Below, piece after piece: positions 29,330-44,635 of a DNA stretch of 64,000 nucleotides (the first letter of the stretch is position 1; each line of letters starts with the position of its first letter). The notes beneath the pieces were generated by a model. That model saw nothing but the letters and a program-made list of their open reading frames with translations. It made no database searches and was not told the DNA's origin. Both the position numbers and the translations under genes were made by a program. Source of the stretch: Labia minor (taxonomy: Eukaryota; Arthropoda; Insecta; Dermaptera; Spongiphoridae); assembly GCA_963082975.1 (NCBI GenBank), contig OY720350.1, positions 14,478,910 through 14,542,909 on the forward strand, in the 5' to 3' direction.

Positions 29330-32300
29330 AATAAATTCCAATTTCATCGATATCTCAATTATTTTCGTGGATTTCATAGAAAAAACGACATTTTTCATTA
29401 AGATTTTACCGAAAATGCTACTTTTTTAAATAGAAATATAAAAATTATGAATTATATATCATTCTTATTTATTTCTTATTCTAAACACGAATAAATTCAA
29501 ATTTCATCGATATCTCAATTATTTTCGTGGATTTCATCGAAAAAACGACATTTTTCATTAAGATTTTAGCGAAAATGCTACTTTTTTAAATAGAAATATA
29601 AAATTTATGAATTATATATCATTCTTATTTATTTCTTATTCTAAACACGAATAAATTCAAATTTCATCGATATCTCAATTATTTTCGTGAATTTCATAGA
29701 AATAAAGACATTTTTCATTAAGATTTTAGCGAAAATGCTACTTTTTTAAATAGAAATATAAAATTTATGAATTATATATCATTCTTATTTATTTCTTATT
29801 CTAAGCACGAATAAATTCCAATTTCATCGATATCTCAATTATTTTCGTGGATTTCATAGAAAAAACGACATTTTTCATTAAGATTTTAGCGAAAATGCTA
29901 CTTTTTTAAATAGAAATATAAAATTTATGAATTATATATCATTCTTATTTATTTCTTATTCTAAGCACGAATAAATTCCAATTTCATCGATATCTCAATT
30001 ATTTTCGTGGATTTCATAGAAAAAACGACATTTTTCATTAAGATTTTAGCGAAAATGCTACTTTTTAAATAGAAATATAAAATTTATGAATTATATATCA
30101 TTCTTATTTATTTCTTATTCTAAACACGAATAAATTCCAATTTCATCGATATCTCAATTATTTTCGTGGATTTCATCGAAAAAACGACATTTTTCATTAA
30201 GATTTTAGCGAAAATGCTACTTTTTTAAATAGAAATATAAAATTTATGAATTATATATCATTCTTATTTATTTCTTATTCTAAACACGAATAAATTCCAA
30301 TTTCATCGATATCTCAATTATTTTCGTGGATTTCATCGAAAAAACGACATTTTTCATTAAGATTTTAGCGAAAATGTTACTTTTTTAAATAGAAATATAA
30401 AATTTATGAATTATATATCATTCTTATTTATTTCTTATTCTAAACACGAATAAATTCAAATTTCATCGATATCTCAATTATTTTCGTGGATTTCATAGAA
30501 ATAAAGACATTTTTCATTAAGATTTTAGCGAAAATGCTACTTTTTTAAATAGAAATATAAAATTTATGAATTATATATCATTCTTATTTATTTCTTATTC
30601 TAAGCACGAATAAATTCCAATTTCATCGATATCTCAATTATTTTCGTGGATTTCATAGAAAAAACGACATTTTTCATTAAGATTTTAGCGAAAATGCTAC
30701 TTTTTTAAATAGAAATATAAAATTTATGAATTATATATCATTCTTATTTATTTCTTATTCTAAGCACGAATAAATTCCAATTCATCGATATCTCAATTAT
30801 TTTCGTGGATTTCATAGAAAAAACGACATTTTTCATTAAGATTTTAGCGAAAATGCTACTTTTTTAAATAGAAATATAAAATTTATGAATTATATATCAT
30901 TCTTATTTATTTCTTATTCTAAACACGAATAAATTCCAATTTCATCGATATCTCAATTATTTTCGTGGATTTCATCGAAAAAAACGACATTTTTCATTAA
31001 GATTTTAGCGAAAATGCTACTTTTTTAAATAGAAATATAAAATTTATGAATTATATATCATTCTTATTTATTTCTTATTCTAAACACGAATAAATTCAAA
31101 TTTCATCGATATCTCAATTATTTTCGTGGATTTCATAGAAATAAAGACATTTTTCATTAAGATTTTAGCGTAAATGCTACTTTTTTAAATAGAAATATAA
31201 AATTTATGAATTATATATCATTCTTATTTATTTCTTATTCTAAGCACGAATAAATTCCAATTTCATCGATATCTCAATTATTTTCGTGGATTTCATAGAA
31301 AAAACGACATTTTTCATTAAGATTTTACCGAAAATGCTACTTTTTTAAATAGAAATATAAAAATTATGAATTATATATCATTCTTATTTATTTCTTATTC
31401 TAAACACGAATAAATTCAAATTTCATCGATATCTCAATTATTTTCGTGGATTTCATAGAAAAAACGACATTTTTCATTAAGATTTTAGCGAAAATGCTAC
31501 TTTTTTAAATACAAATATAAAATTTATGAATTATATATCATTCTTATTTATTTCTTATTCTAAACACGAATAAATTCAAATTTCATCGATATCTCAATTA
31601 TTTTCGTGGATTTCATAGAAATAAAGACATTTTTCATTAAGATTTTAGCGTAAATGCTACTTTTTTAAATTAGAAATATAAAATTTATGAATTATATATC
31701 ATTCTTATTTATTTCTTATTCTAAGCACGAATAAATTCCAATTTCATCGATATCTCAATTATTTTCGTGGATTTCATAGAAAAAACGACATTTTTCATTA
31801 AGATTTTAGCGAAAATGCTACTTTTTTAAATAGAAATATAAAATTTATGAATTATATATCATTCTTATTTATTTCTTATTCTAAGCACGAATAAATTCCA
31901 ATTTCATCGATATCTCAATTATTTTCGTGGATTTCATAGAAAAAACGACATTTTTCATTAAGATTTTAGCGAAAATGCTACTTTTTTAAATAGAAATATA
32001 AAATTTATGAATTATATATCATTCTTATTTATTTCTTATTCTAAACACGAATAAATTCCAATTTCATCGATATCTCAATTATTTTCGTGGATTTCATCGA
32101 AAAAACGACATTTTTCATTAAGATTTTAGCGAAAATGCTACTTTTTTAAATAGAAATATAAAATTTATGAATTATATATCATTCTTATTTATTTCTTATT
32201 CTAAACACGAATAAATTCAAATTTCATCGATATCTCAATTATTTTCGTGGATTTCATAGAAATAAAGACATTTTTCATTAAGATTTTAGCGTAAATGCTA

Positions 32301-34374
32301 CTTTTTTAAATTAGAAATATAAAATTTATGAATTATATATCATTCTTATTTATTTCTTATTCTAAGCACGAATAAATTCCAATTTCATCGATATCTCAAT
32401 TATTTTCGTGGATTTCATAGAAAAAACGACATTTTTCATTAAGATTTTACCGAAAATGCTACTTTTTTAAATAGAAATATAAAAATTATGAATTATATAT
32501 CATTCTTATTTATTTCTTATTCTAAACACGAATAAATTCAAATTTCATCGATATCTCAATTATTTTCGTGGATTTCATCGAAAAAACGACATTTTTCATT
32601 AAGATTTTAGCGAAAATGCTACTTTTTTAAATAGAAATATAAAATTTATGAATTATATATCATTCTTATTTATTTCTTATTCTAAACACGAATAAATTCA
32701 AATTTCATCGATATCTCAATTATTTTCGTGGATTTCATAGAAAAAACGACATTTTTTCATTAAGATTTTAGCGAAAATGCTACTTTTTAAAAAAGAAATA
32801 TAAAATTTATGAATTATATATCATTCTTATTTATTTCTTATTCTAAACACGAATAAATTCAAATTTCATCGATATCTCAATTATTTTCGTGGATTTCATA
32901 GAAATAAAGACATTTTTCATTAAGATTTTAGCGTAAATGCTACTTTTTTAAATAGAAATATAAAATTTATGAATTATATATCATTCTTATTTATTTCTTA
33001 TTCTAAGCACGAATAAATTCCAATTTCATCGATATCTCAATTATTTTCGTGGATTTCATAGAAAAAACGACATTTTTCATTAAGATTTTACCGAAAATGC
33101 TACTTTTTTAAATAGAAATATAAAAATTATGAATTATATATCATTCTTATTTATTTCTTATTCTAAACACGAATAAATTCAAATTTCATCGATATCTCAA
33201 TTATTTTCGTGGATTTCATCGAAAAAACGACATTTTTCATTAAGATTTTAGCGAAAATGCTACTTTTTTAAATAGAAATATAAAATTTATGAATTATATA
33301 TCATTCTTATTTATTTCTTATTCTAAACACGAATAAATTCAAATTTCATCGATATCTCAATTATTTTCGTGAATTTCATAGAAATAAAGACATTTTTCAT
33401 TAAGATTTTAGCGAAAATGCTACTTTTTTAAATAGAAATATAAAATTTATGAATTATATATCATTCTTATTTATTTCTTATTCTAAGCACGAATAAATTC
33501 CAATTTCATCGATATCTCAATTATTTTCGTGGATTTCATAGAAAAAACGACATTTTTCATTAAGATTTTAGCGAAAATGCTACTTTTTTAAATAGAAATA
33601 TAAAATTTATGAATTATATATCATTCTTATTTATTTCTTATTCTAAGCACGAATAAATTCCAATTTCATCGATATCTCAATTATTTTCGTGGATTTCATA
33701 GAAAAAACGACATTTTTCATTAAGATTTTAGCGAAAATGCTACTTTTTTAAATAGAAATATAAAATTTATGAATTATATATCATTCTTATTTATTTCTTA
33801 TTCTAAACACGAATAAATTCCAATTTCATCGATATCTCAATTATTTTCGTGGATTTCATCGAAAAAACGACATTTTTCATTAAGATTTTAGCGAAAATGC
33901 TACTTTTTTAAATAGAGATATAAAATTTATGAATTATATATCATTCTTATTTATTTCTTATTCTAAACACGAATAAATTCCAATTTCATCGATATCTCAA
34001 TTATTTTCGTGGATTTCATCGAAAAAACGACATTTTTCATTAAGATTTTAGCGAAAATGTTACTTTTTTAAATAGAAATATAAAATTTATGAATTATATA
34101 TCATTCTTATTTATTTCTTATTCTAAACACGAATAAATTCAAATTTCATCGATATCTCAATTATTTTCGTGGATTTCATAGAAATAAAGACATTTTTCAT
34201 TAAGATTTTAGCGAAAATGCTACTTTTTTAAATAGAAATATAAAATTTATGAATTATATATCATTCTTATTTATTTCTTATTCTAAGCACGAATAAATTC
34301 CAATTTCATCGATATCTCAATTATTTTCGTGGATTTCATAGAAAAAACGACATTTTTCATTAAGATTTTAGCGA

Positions 34375-37340
34375 AAATGCTACTTTTTTAAATAGAAATA
34401 TAAAATTTATGAATTATATATCATTCTTATTTATTTCTTATTCTAAGCACGAATAAATTCCAATTTCATCGATATCTCAATTATTTTCGTGGATTTCATA
34501 GAAAAAACGACATTTTTCATTAAGATTTTAGCGAAAATGCTACTTTTTTAAATAGAAATATAAAATTTATGAATTATATATCATTCTTATTTATTTCTTA
34601 TTCTAAACACGAATAAATTCCAATTTCATCGATATCTCAATTATTTTCGTGGATTTCATCGAAAAAACGACATTTTTCATTAAGATTTTAGCGAAAATGC
34701 TACTTTTTTAAATAGAAATATAAAATTTATGAATTATATATCATTCTTATTTATTTCTTATTCTAAACACGAATAAATTCAAATTTCATCGATATCTCAA
34801 TTATTTTCGTGGATTTCATAGAAATAAAGACATTTTTCATTAAGATTTTAGCGTAAATGCTACTTTTTTAAATAGAAATATAAAATTTATGAATTATATA
34901 TCATTCTTATTTATTTCTTATTCTAAGCACGAATAAATTCCAATTTCATCGATATCTCAATTATTTTCGTGGATTTCATAGAAAAAACGACATTTTTCAT
35001 TAAGATTTTACCGAAAATGCTACTTTTTTAAATAGAAATATAAAAATTATGAATTATATATCATTCTTATTTATTTCTTATTCTAAACACGAATAAATTC
35101 AAATTTCATCGATATCTCAATTATTTTCGTGGATTTCATCGAAAAAACGACATTTTTCATTAAGATTTTAGCGAAAATGCTACTTTTTTAAATAGAAATA
35201 TAAAATTTATGAATTATATATCATTCTTATTTATTTCTTATTCTAAACACGAATAAATTCAAATTTCATCGATATCTCAATTATTTTCGTGGATTTCATA
35301 GAAAAAACGACATTTTTCATTAAGATTTTAGCGAAAATGCTACTTTTTAAAAAAGAAATATAAAATTTATGAATTATATATCATTCTTATTTATTTCTTA
35401 TTCTAAACACGAATAAATTCAAATTTCATCGATATCTCAATTATTTTCGTGGATTTCATAGAAATAAAGACATTTTTCATTAAGATTTTAGCGAAAATGC
35501 TACTTTTTAAAAAAGAAATATAAAATTTATGAATTATATATCATTCTTATTTATTTCTTATTCTAAACACGAATAAATTCAAATTTCATCGATATCTCAA
35601 TTATTTTCGTGGATTTCATAGAAATAAAGACATTTTTCATTAAGATTTTAGCGTAAATGCTACTTTTTTAAATAGAAATATAAAATTTATGAATTATATA
35701 TCATTCTTATTTATTTCTTATTCTAAACACGAATAAATTCAAATTTCATCGATATCTCAATTATTTTCGTGGATTTCATAGAAAAAACGACATTTTTCAT
35801 TAAGATTTTAGCGAAAATGCTACTTTTTTAAATAGAAATATAAAATTTATGAATTATATATCATTCTTATTTATTTCTTATTCTAAAGACGAATAAATTC
35901 AAATTTCATCGATATCTCAATTATTTTCGTGGATTTCATAGAAAAAACGACATTTTTCATTAAGATTTTAGCGAAAATGCTACTTTTTAAAAAAGAAATA
36001 TAAAATTTATGAATTATATATCATTCTTATTTATTTCTTATTCTAAACACGAATAAATTCAAATTTCATCGATATCTCAATTATTTTCGTGGATTTCATA
36101 GAAATAAAGACATTTTTCATTAAGATTTTAGCGTAAATGCTACTTTTTTAAATAGAAATATAAAATTTATGAATTATATATCATTCTTATTTATTTCTTA
36201 TTCTAAGCACGAATAAATTCCAATTTCATCGATATCTCAATTATTTTCGTGGATTTCATAGAAAAAACGACATTTTTCATTAAGATTTTAGCGAAAATGC
36301 TACTTTTTAAAAAAGAAATATAAAATTTATGAATTATATATCATTCTTATTTATTTCTTATTCTAAACACGAATAAATTCAAATTTCATCGATATCTCAA
36401 TTATTTTCGTGGATTTCATAGAAATAAAGACATTTTTCATTAAGATTTTAGCGTAAATGCTACTTTTTTAAATAGAAATATAAAATTTATGAATTATATA
36501 TCATTCTTATTTATTTCTTATTCTAAACACGAATAAATTCAAATTTCATCGATATCTCAATTATTTTCGTGGATTTCATAGAAAAAACGACATTTTTCAT
36601 TAAGATTTTAGCGAAAATGCTACTTTTTTAAATACAAATATAAAATTTATGAATTATATATCATTCTTATTTATTTCTTATTCTAAACACGAATAAATTC
36701 CAATTTCATCGATATCTCAATTATTTTCGTGGATTTCATAGAAATAAAGACATTTTTCATTAAGATTTTAGCGTAAATGCTACTTTTTTAAATAGAAATA
36801 TAAAATTTATGAATTATATATCATTCTTATTTATTTCTTATTCTAAACACGAATAAATTCCAATTTCATCGATATCTCAATTATTTTCGTGGATTTCATC
36901 GAAAAAACGACATTTTTCATTAAGATTTTAGCGAAAATGCTACGTTTTTAAAAAGAAATATAAAATTTATGAATTATATATCATTCTTATTTATTTCTTA
37001 TTCTAAACACGAATGAATTCAAATTTCATCGATATCTCAATTATTTTCGTGGATTTCATAGAAATAAAGACATTTTTCATTAAGATTTTAGCGTAAATGC
37101 TACTTTTTTAAATAGAAATATAAAATTTATGAATTATATATCATTCTTATTTATTTCTTATTCTAAACACGAATAAATTCAAATTTCATCGATATCTCAA
37201 TTATTTTCGTGGATTTCATCGAAAAAACGACATTTTTCATTAAGATTTTAGCGAAAATGCTACTTTTTTAAATAGAAATATAAAATTTATGAATTATATA
37301 TCATTCTTATTTATTTCTTATTCTAAACACGAATAAATTC
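34375..37340. repeat. 2,966-bp satellite segment, copy 1
   Basis: This segment equals 39655-42620 at a constant offset of 5,280 bp (33 monomers). Private variants travel with it, such as TTCTAAAGAC at 35881 and 41161 and GCTACGTTTTTAAAAAG at about 36940 and 42220. I saw no mismatch within these limits; differences appear at 34374 and 37341. Confidence 0.85.
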
Positions 37341-37980
37341 CAATTTCATCGATATCTCAATTATTTTCGTGGATTTCATCGAAAAAACGACATTTTTCAT
37401 TAAGATTTTAGCGAAAATGCTACTTTTTTAAATAGAAATATAAAATTTATGAATTATATATCATTCTTATTTATTTCTTATTCTAAACACGAATAAATTC
37501 CAATTTCATCGATATCTCAATTATTTTCGTGGATTTCATAGAAATAAAGACATTTTTCATTAAGATTTTAGCGTAAATGCTACTTTTTTAAATAGAAATA
37601 TAAAATTTATGAATTATATATCATTCTTATTTATTTCTTATTCTAAACACGAATAAATTCAAATTTCATCGATATCTCAATTATTTTCGTGGATTTCATA
37701 GAAAAAACGACATTTTTCATTAAGATTTTAGCGAAAATGCTACTTTTTTACATAGAAATATAAAAATTATGAATTATATATCATTCTTATTTATTTCTTA
37801 TTCTAAACACGAATAAATTCAAATTTCATCGATATCTCAATTATTTTCGTGGATTTCATCGAAAAAACGACATTTTTCATTAAGATTTTAGCGAAAATGC
37901 TACTTTTTTAAATAGAAATATAAAATTTATGAATTATATATCATTCTTATTTATTTCTTATTCTAAACACGAATAAATTC
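36541..37980. repeat. 1,440-bp nine-monomer unit, tandem copy 1
   Basis: A nine-monomer block immediately followed by a second copy at 37981-39420. The two differ, by eye, only at their first base (A against C). Markers inside include AATACAAATA (36631), GCTACGTTTTTAAAAAG (36939), GAATGAATTC (37011) and TTTTTTACATAG (37744). Confidence 0.88.
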
Positions 37981-39420
37981 CAATTTCATCGATATCTCAA
38001 TTATTTTCGTGGATTTCATAGAAAAAACGACATTTTTCATTAAGATTTTAGCGAAAATGCTACTTTTTTAAATACAAATATAAAATTTATGAATTATATA
38101 TCATTCTTATTTATTTCTTATTCTAAACACGAATAAATTCCAATTTCATCGATATCTCAATTATTTTCGTGGATTTCATAGAAATAAAGACATTTTTCAT
38201 TAAGATTTTAGCGTAAATGCTACTTTTTTAAATAGAAATATAAAATTTATGAATTATATATCATTCTTATTTATTTCTTATTCTAAACACGAATAAATTC
38301 CAATTTCATCGATATCTCAATTATTTTCGTGGATTTCATCGAAAAAACGACATTTTTCATTAAGATTTTAGCGAAAATGCTACGTTTTTAAAAAGAAATA
38401 TAAAATTTATGAATTATATATCATTCTTATTTATTTCTTATTCTAAACACGAATGAATTCAAATTTCATCGATATCTCAATTATTTTCGTGGATTTCATA
38501 GAAATAAAGACATTTTTCATTAAGATTTTAGCGTAAATGCTACTTTTTTAAATAGAAATATAAAATTTATGAATTATATATCATTCTTATTTATTTCTTA
38601 TTCTAAACACGAATAAATTCAAATTTCATCGATATCTCAATTATTTTCGTGGATTTCATCGAAAAAACGACATTTTTCATTAAGATTTTAGCGAAAATGC
38701 TACTTTTTTAAATAGAAATATAAAATTTATGAATTATATATCATTCTTATTTATTTCTTATTCTAAACACGAATAAATTCCAATTTCATCGATATCTCAA
38801 TTATTTTCGTGGATTTCATCGAAAAAACGACATTTTTCATTAAGATTTTAGCGAAAATGCTACTTTTTTAAATAGAAATATAAAATTTATGAATTATATA
38901 TCATTCTTATTTATTTCTTATTCTAAACACGAATAAATTCCAATTTCATCGATATCTCAATTATTTTCGTGGATTTCATAGAAATAAAGACATTTTTCAT
39001 TAAGATTTTAGCGTAAATGCTACTTTTTTAAATAGAAATATAAAATTTATGAATTATATATCATTCTTATTTATTTCTTATTCTAAACACGAATAAATTC
39101 AAATTTCATCGATATCTCAATTATTTTCGTGGATTTCATAGAAAAAACGACATTTTTCATTAAGATTTTAGCGAAAATGCTACTTTTTTACATAGAAATA
39201 TAAAAATTATGAATTATATATCATTCTTATTTATTTCTTATTCTAAACACGAATAAATTCAAATTTCATCGATATCTCAATTATTTTCGTGGATTTCATC
39301 GAAAAAACGACATTTTTCATTAAGATTTTAGCGAAAATGCTACTTTTTTAAATAGAAATATAAAATTTATGAATTATATATCATTCTTATTTATTTCTTA
39401 TTCTAAACACGAATAAATTC
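37981..39420. repeat. 1,440-bp nine-monomer unit, tandem copy 2
   Basis: Second tandem copy of the nine-monomer unit at 36541-37980. Part of this unit occurs a third time near 41822-42620 as a piece of the 5,280-bp repeat. Confidence 0.88.
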
Positions 39421-39654
39421 AAATTTCATCGATATCTCAATTATTTTCGTGGATTTCATAGAAAAAACGACATTTTTCATTAAGATTTTAGCGAAAATGC
39501 TACTTTTTAAAAAAGAAATATAAAATTTATGAATTATATATCATTCTTATTTATTTCTTATTCTAAACACGAATAAATTCAAATTTCATCGATATCTCAA
39601 TTATTTTCGTGGATTTCATAGAAATAAAGACATTTTTCATTAAGATTTTAGCGT

Positions 39655-42620
39655 AAATGCTACTTTTTTAAATAGAAATATAAAATTTATGAATTATATA
39701 TCATTCTTATTTATTTCTTATTCTAAGCACGAATAAATTCCAATTTCATCGATATCTCAATTATTTTCGTGGATTTCATAGAAAAAACGACATTTTTCAT
39801 TAAGATTTTAGCGAAAATGCTACTTTTTTAAATAGAAATATAAAATTTATGAATTATATATCATTCTTATTTATTTCTTATTCTAAACACGAATAAATTC
39901 CAATTTCATCGATATCTCAATTATTTTCGTGGATTTCATCGAAAAAACGACATTTTTCATTAAGATTTTAGCGAAAATGCTACTTTTTTAAATAGAAATA
40001 TAAAATTTATGAATTATATATCATTCTTATTTATTTCTTATTCTAAACACGAATAAATTCAAATTTCATCGATATCTCAATTATTTTCGTGGATTTCATA
40101 GAAATAAAGACATTTTTCATTAAGATTTTAGCGTAAATGCTACTTTTTTAAATAGAAATATAAAATTTATGAATTATATATCATTCTTATTTATTTCTTA
40201 TTCTAAGCACGAATAAATTCCAATTTCATCGATATCTCAATTATTTTCGTGGATTTCATAGAAAAAACGACATTTTTCATTAAGATTTTACCGAAAATGC
40301 TACTTTTTTAAATAGAAATATAAAAATTATGAATTATATATCATTCTTATTTATTTCTTATTCTAAACACGAATAAATTCAAATTTCATCGATATCTCAA
40401 TTATTTTCGTGGATTTCATCGAAAAAACGACATTTTTCATTAAGATTTTAGCGAAAATGCTACTTTTTTAAATAGAAATATAAAATTTATGAATTATATA
40501 TCATTCTTATTTATTTCTTATTCTAAACACGAATAAATTCAAATTTCATCGATATCTCAATTATTTTCGTGGATTTCATAGAAAAAACGACATTTTTCAT
40601 TAAGATTTTAGCGAAAATGCTACTTTTTAAAAAAGAAATATAAAATTTATGAATTATATATCATTCTTATTTATTTCTTATTCTAAACACGAATAAATTC
40701 AAATTTCATCGATATCTCAATTATTTTCGTGGATTTCATAGAAATAAAGACATTTTTCATTAAGATTTTAGCGAAAATGCTACTTTTTAAAAAAGAAATA
40801 TAAAATTTATGAATTATATATCATTCTTATTTATTTCTTATTCTAAACACGAATAAATTCAAATTTCATCGATATCTCAATTATTTTCGTGGATTTCATA
40901 GAAATAAAGACATTTTTCATTAAGATTTTAGCGTAAATGCTACTTTTTTAAATAGAAATATAAAATTTATGAATTATATATCATTCTTATTTATTTCTTA
41001 TTCTAAACACGAATAAATTCAAATTTCATCGATATCTCAATTATTTTCGTGGATTTCATAGAAAAAACGACATTTTTCATTAAGATTTTAGCGAAAATGC
41101 TACTTTTTTAAATAGAAATATAAAATTTATGAATTATATATCATTCTTATTTATTTCTTATTCTAAAGACGAATAAATTCAAATTTCATCGATATCTCAA
41201 TTATTTTCGTGGATTTCATAGAAAAAACGACATTTTTCATTAAGATTTTAGCGAAAATGCTACTTTTTAAAAAAGAAATATAAAATTTATGAATTATATA
41301 TCATTCTTATTTATTTCTTATTCTAAACACGAATAAATTCAAATTTCATCGATATCTCAATTATTTTCGTGGATTTCATAGAAATAAAGACATTTTTCAT
41401 TAAGATTTTAGCGTAAATGCTACTTTTTTAAATAGAAATATAAAATTTATGAATTATATATCATTCTTATTTATTTCTTATTCTAAGCACGAATAAATTC
41501 CAATTTCATCGATATCTCAATTATTTTCGTGGATTTCATAGAAAAAACGACATTTTTCATTAAGATTTTAGCGAAAATGCTACTTTTTAAAAAAGAAATA
41601 TAAAATTTATGAATTATATATCATTCTTATTTATTTCTTATTCTAAACACGAATAAATTCAAATTTCATCGATATCTCAATTATTTTCGTGGATTTCATA
41701 GAAATAAAGACATTTTTCATTAAGATTTTAGCGTAAATGCTACTTTTTTAAATAGAAATATAAAATTTATGAATTATATATCATTCTTATTTATTTCTTA
41801 TTCTAAACACGAATAAATTCAAATTTCATCGATATCTCAATTATTTTCGTGGATTTCATAGAAAAAACGACATTTTTCATTAAGATTTTAGCGAAAATGC
41901 TACTTTTTTAAATACAAATATAAAATTTATGAATTATATATCATTCTTATTTATTTCTTATTCTAAACACGAATAAATTCCAATTTCATCGATATCTCAA
42001 TTATTTTCGTGGATTTCATAGAAATAAAGACATTTTTCATTAAGATTTTAGCGTAAATGCTACTTTTTTAAATAGAAATATAAAATTTATGAATTATATA
42101 TCATTCTTATTTATTTCTTATTCTAAACACGAATAAATTCCAATTTCATCGATATCTCAATTATTTTCGTGGATTTCATCGAAAAAACGACATTTTTCAT
42201 TAAGATTTTAGCGAAAATGCTACGTTTTTAAAAAGAAATATAAAATTTATGAATTATATATCATTCTTATTTATTTCTTATTCTAAACACGAATGAATTC
42301 AAATTTCATCGATATCTCAATTATTTTCGTGGATTTCATAGAAATAAAGACATTTTTCATTAAGATTTTAGCGTAAATGCTACTTTTTTAAATAGAAATA
42401 TAAAATTTATGAATTATATATCATTCTTATTTATTTCTTATTCTAAACACGAATAAATTCAAATTTCATCGATATCTCAATTATTTTCGTGGATTTCATC
42501 GAAAAAACGACATTTTTCATTAAGATTTTAGCGAAAATGCTACTTTTTTAAATAGAAATATAAAATTTATGAATTATATATCATTCTTATTTATTTCTTA
42601 TTCTAAACACGAATAAATTC
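39655..42620. repeat. 2,966-bp satellite segment, copy 2
   Basis: Copy of 34375-37340, identical by eye. Beyond 42621 the register shifts by two more monomers (offset 5,600 from about 43081), which shows a further two-monomer insertion. Confidence 0.85.
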
Positions 42621-44405
42621 AAATTTCATCGATATCTCAATTATTTTCGTGGATTTCATCGAAAAAACGACATTTTTCATTAAGATTTTAGCGAAAATGC
42701 TACTTTTTTATATAGAAATATAAAATTTATGAATTATATATCATTCTTATTTATTTCTTATTCTAAACACGAATAAATTCCAATTTCATCGATATCTCAA
42801 TTATTTTCGTGGATTTCATCGAAAAAACGACATTTTTCATTAAGATTTTAGCGAAAATGCTACTTTTTTAAATAGAAATATAAAATTTATGAATTATATA
42901 TCATTCTTATTTATTTCTTATTCTAAACACGAATAAATTCCAATTTCATCGATATCTCAATTATTTTCGTGGATTTCATCGAAAAAACGACATTTTTCAT
43001 TAAGATTTTAGCGAAAATGCTACTTTTTTAAATAGAAATATAAAATTTATGAATTATATATCATTCTTATTTATTTCTTATTCTAAACACGAATAAATTC
43101 CAATTTCATCGATATCTCAATTATTTTCGTGGATTTCATAGAAATAAAGACATTTTTCATTAAGATTTTAGCGTAAATGCTACTTTTTTAAATAGAAATA
43201 TAAAATTTATGAATTATATATCATTCTTATTTATTTCTTATTCTAAACACGAATAAATTCAAATTTCATCGATATCTCAATTATTTTCGTGGATTTCATA
43301 GAAAAAACGACATTTTTCATTAAGATTTTAGCGAAAATGCTACTTTTTTACATAGAAATATAAAAATTATGAATTATATATCATTCTTATTTATTTCTTA
43401 TTCTAAACACGAATAAATTCAAATTTCATCGATATCTCAATTATTTTCGTGGATTTCATCGAAAAAACGACATTTTTCATTAAGATTTTAGCGAAAATGC
43501 TACTTTTTTAAATAGAAATATAAAATTTATGAATTATATATCATTCTTATTTATTTCTTATTCTAAACACGAATAAATTCAAATTTCATCGATATCTCAA
43601 TTATTTTCGTGGATTTCATAGAAAAAACGACATTTTTCATTAAGATTTTAGCGAAAATGCTACTTTTTAAAAAAGAAATATAAAATTTATGAATTATATA
43701 TCATTCTTATTTATTTCTTATTCTAAACACGAATAAATTCAAATTTCATCGATATCTCAATTATTTTCGTGGATTTCATAGAAATAAAGACATTTTTCAT
43801 TAAGATTTTAGCGTAAATGCTACTTTTTTAAATAGAAATATAAAATTTATGAATTATATATCATTCTTATTTATTTCTTATTCTAAGCACGAATAAATTC
43901 CAATTTCATCGATATCTCAATTATTTTCGTGGATTTCATAGAAAAAACGACATTTTTCATTAAGATTTTAGCGAAAATGCTACTTTTTTAAATAGAAATA
44001 TAAAATTTATGAATTATATATCATTCTTATTTATTTCTTATTCTAAACACGAATAAATTCAAATTTCATCGATATCTCAATTATTTTCGTGGATTTCATA
44101 GAAAAAACGACATTTTTCATTAAGATTTTAGCGAAAATGCTACTTTTTTAAATAGAAATATAAAAATTATGAATTATATATCATTCTTATTTATTTCTTA
44201 TTCTAAACACGAATAAATTCAAATTTCATCGATATCTCAATTATTTTCGTGGATTTCATAGAAAAAACGACATTTTTCATTAAGATTTTACCGAAAATGC
44301 TACTTTTTTAAATAGAAATATAAAAATTATGAATTATATATCATTCTTATTTATTTCTTATTCTAAACACGAATAAATTCAAATTTCATCGATATCTCAA
44401 TTATT

Positions 44406-44614
44406 AAAATAGAATTAATATTTTCTATGTAATTTAAGGAAAAAAATAATAATAAATAAATAAATTATAATATGTTCTTTTTATACAAAAATATATAAAT
44501 TAAGTTCATCTTGGGTGAAGGGAAAACTTTTTCAATATTGTTGTTAAAATATTATATTTTATTTATTTTTGAAATATTTTATATTAATCATATTTGCCCT
44601 TCAAATAATTATAC
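44406..44614. other. AT-rich spacer between satellite and transposon
   Basis: Unique AT-rich sequence with no ORF, RNA gene or repeat that I can recognise. It starts abruptly after TTATT of the last monomer. Confidence 0.6.
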
Positions 44615-44622
44615 ATTATACC
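44615..44622. repeat. Target-site duplication, left (ATTATACC)
   Basis: The eight bases ATTATACC directly before the left terminal repeat are repeated exactly after the right one at 47178-47185. An 8-bp duplication is the hAT hallmark. Confidence 0.95.
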
Positions 44623-44635
44623 TAGGGTTGCCATA
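44623..44635 (+). repeat. hAT left terminal inverted repeat
   Basis: TAGGGTTGCCATA, the exact reverse complement of 47165-47177. A single CCGGGAC motif follows at 44652-44658. Confidence 0.93.

Larger units (their letters stand above)
12633..44405. repeat. 160-bp satellite array, right block
   Basis: About 198 monomers of the same satellite. Several linked subtypes alternate. One has TTTCATAGAAATAAAGAC with GCGTAAATGC. One has the stretch CTTTTTAAAAAAGAAATA and is usually followed by the first. One has CTAAGCACG with TTCCAATTT. One has TTTTACCG or TTTTTTACATAG, each usually with AAAAATTATG. Spacings of 4, 9, 12, 23 and 33 monomers recur, so higher-order structure is mosaic. Homopolymer indels are frequent from 12.6 to about 33 kb and rare after that. 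A 23-bp insertion lies at about 29307-29329. The array ends mid-monomer at 44405. Confidence 0.98.

Noticed and set aside
1-44405. CRISPR-like array or coding repeat protein
   Set aside because: There are no unique spacers between the repeats. The 160-bp unit is contiguous and has stops in all frames. The organism is clearly eukaryotic.
1-44405. Calling the array the centromere
   Set aside because: Size and AT content fit, but nothing in sequence proves CenH3 binding. A subtelomeric or interstitial array is equally possible.
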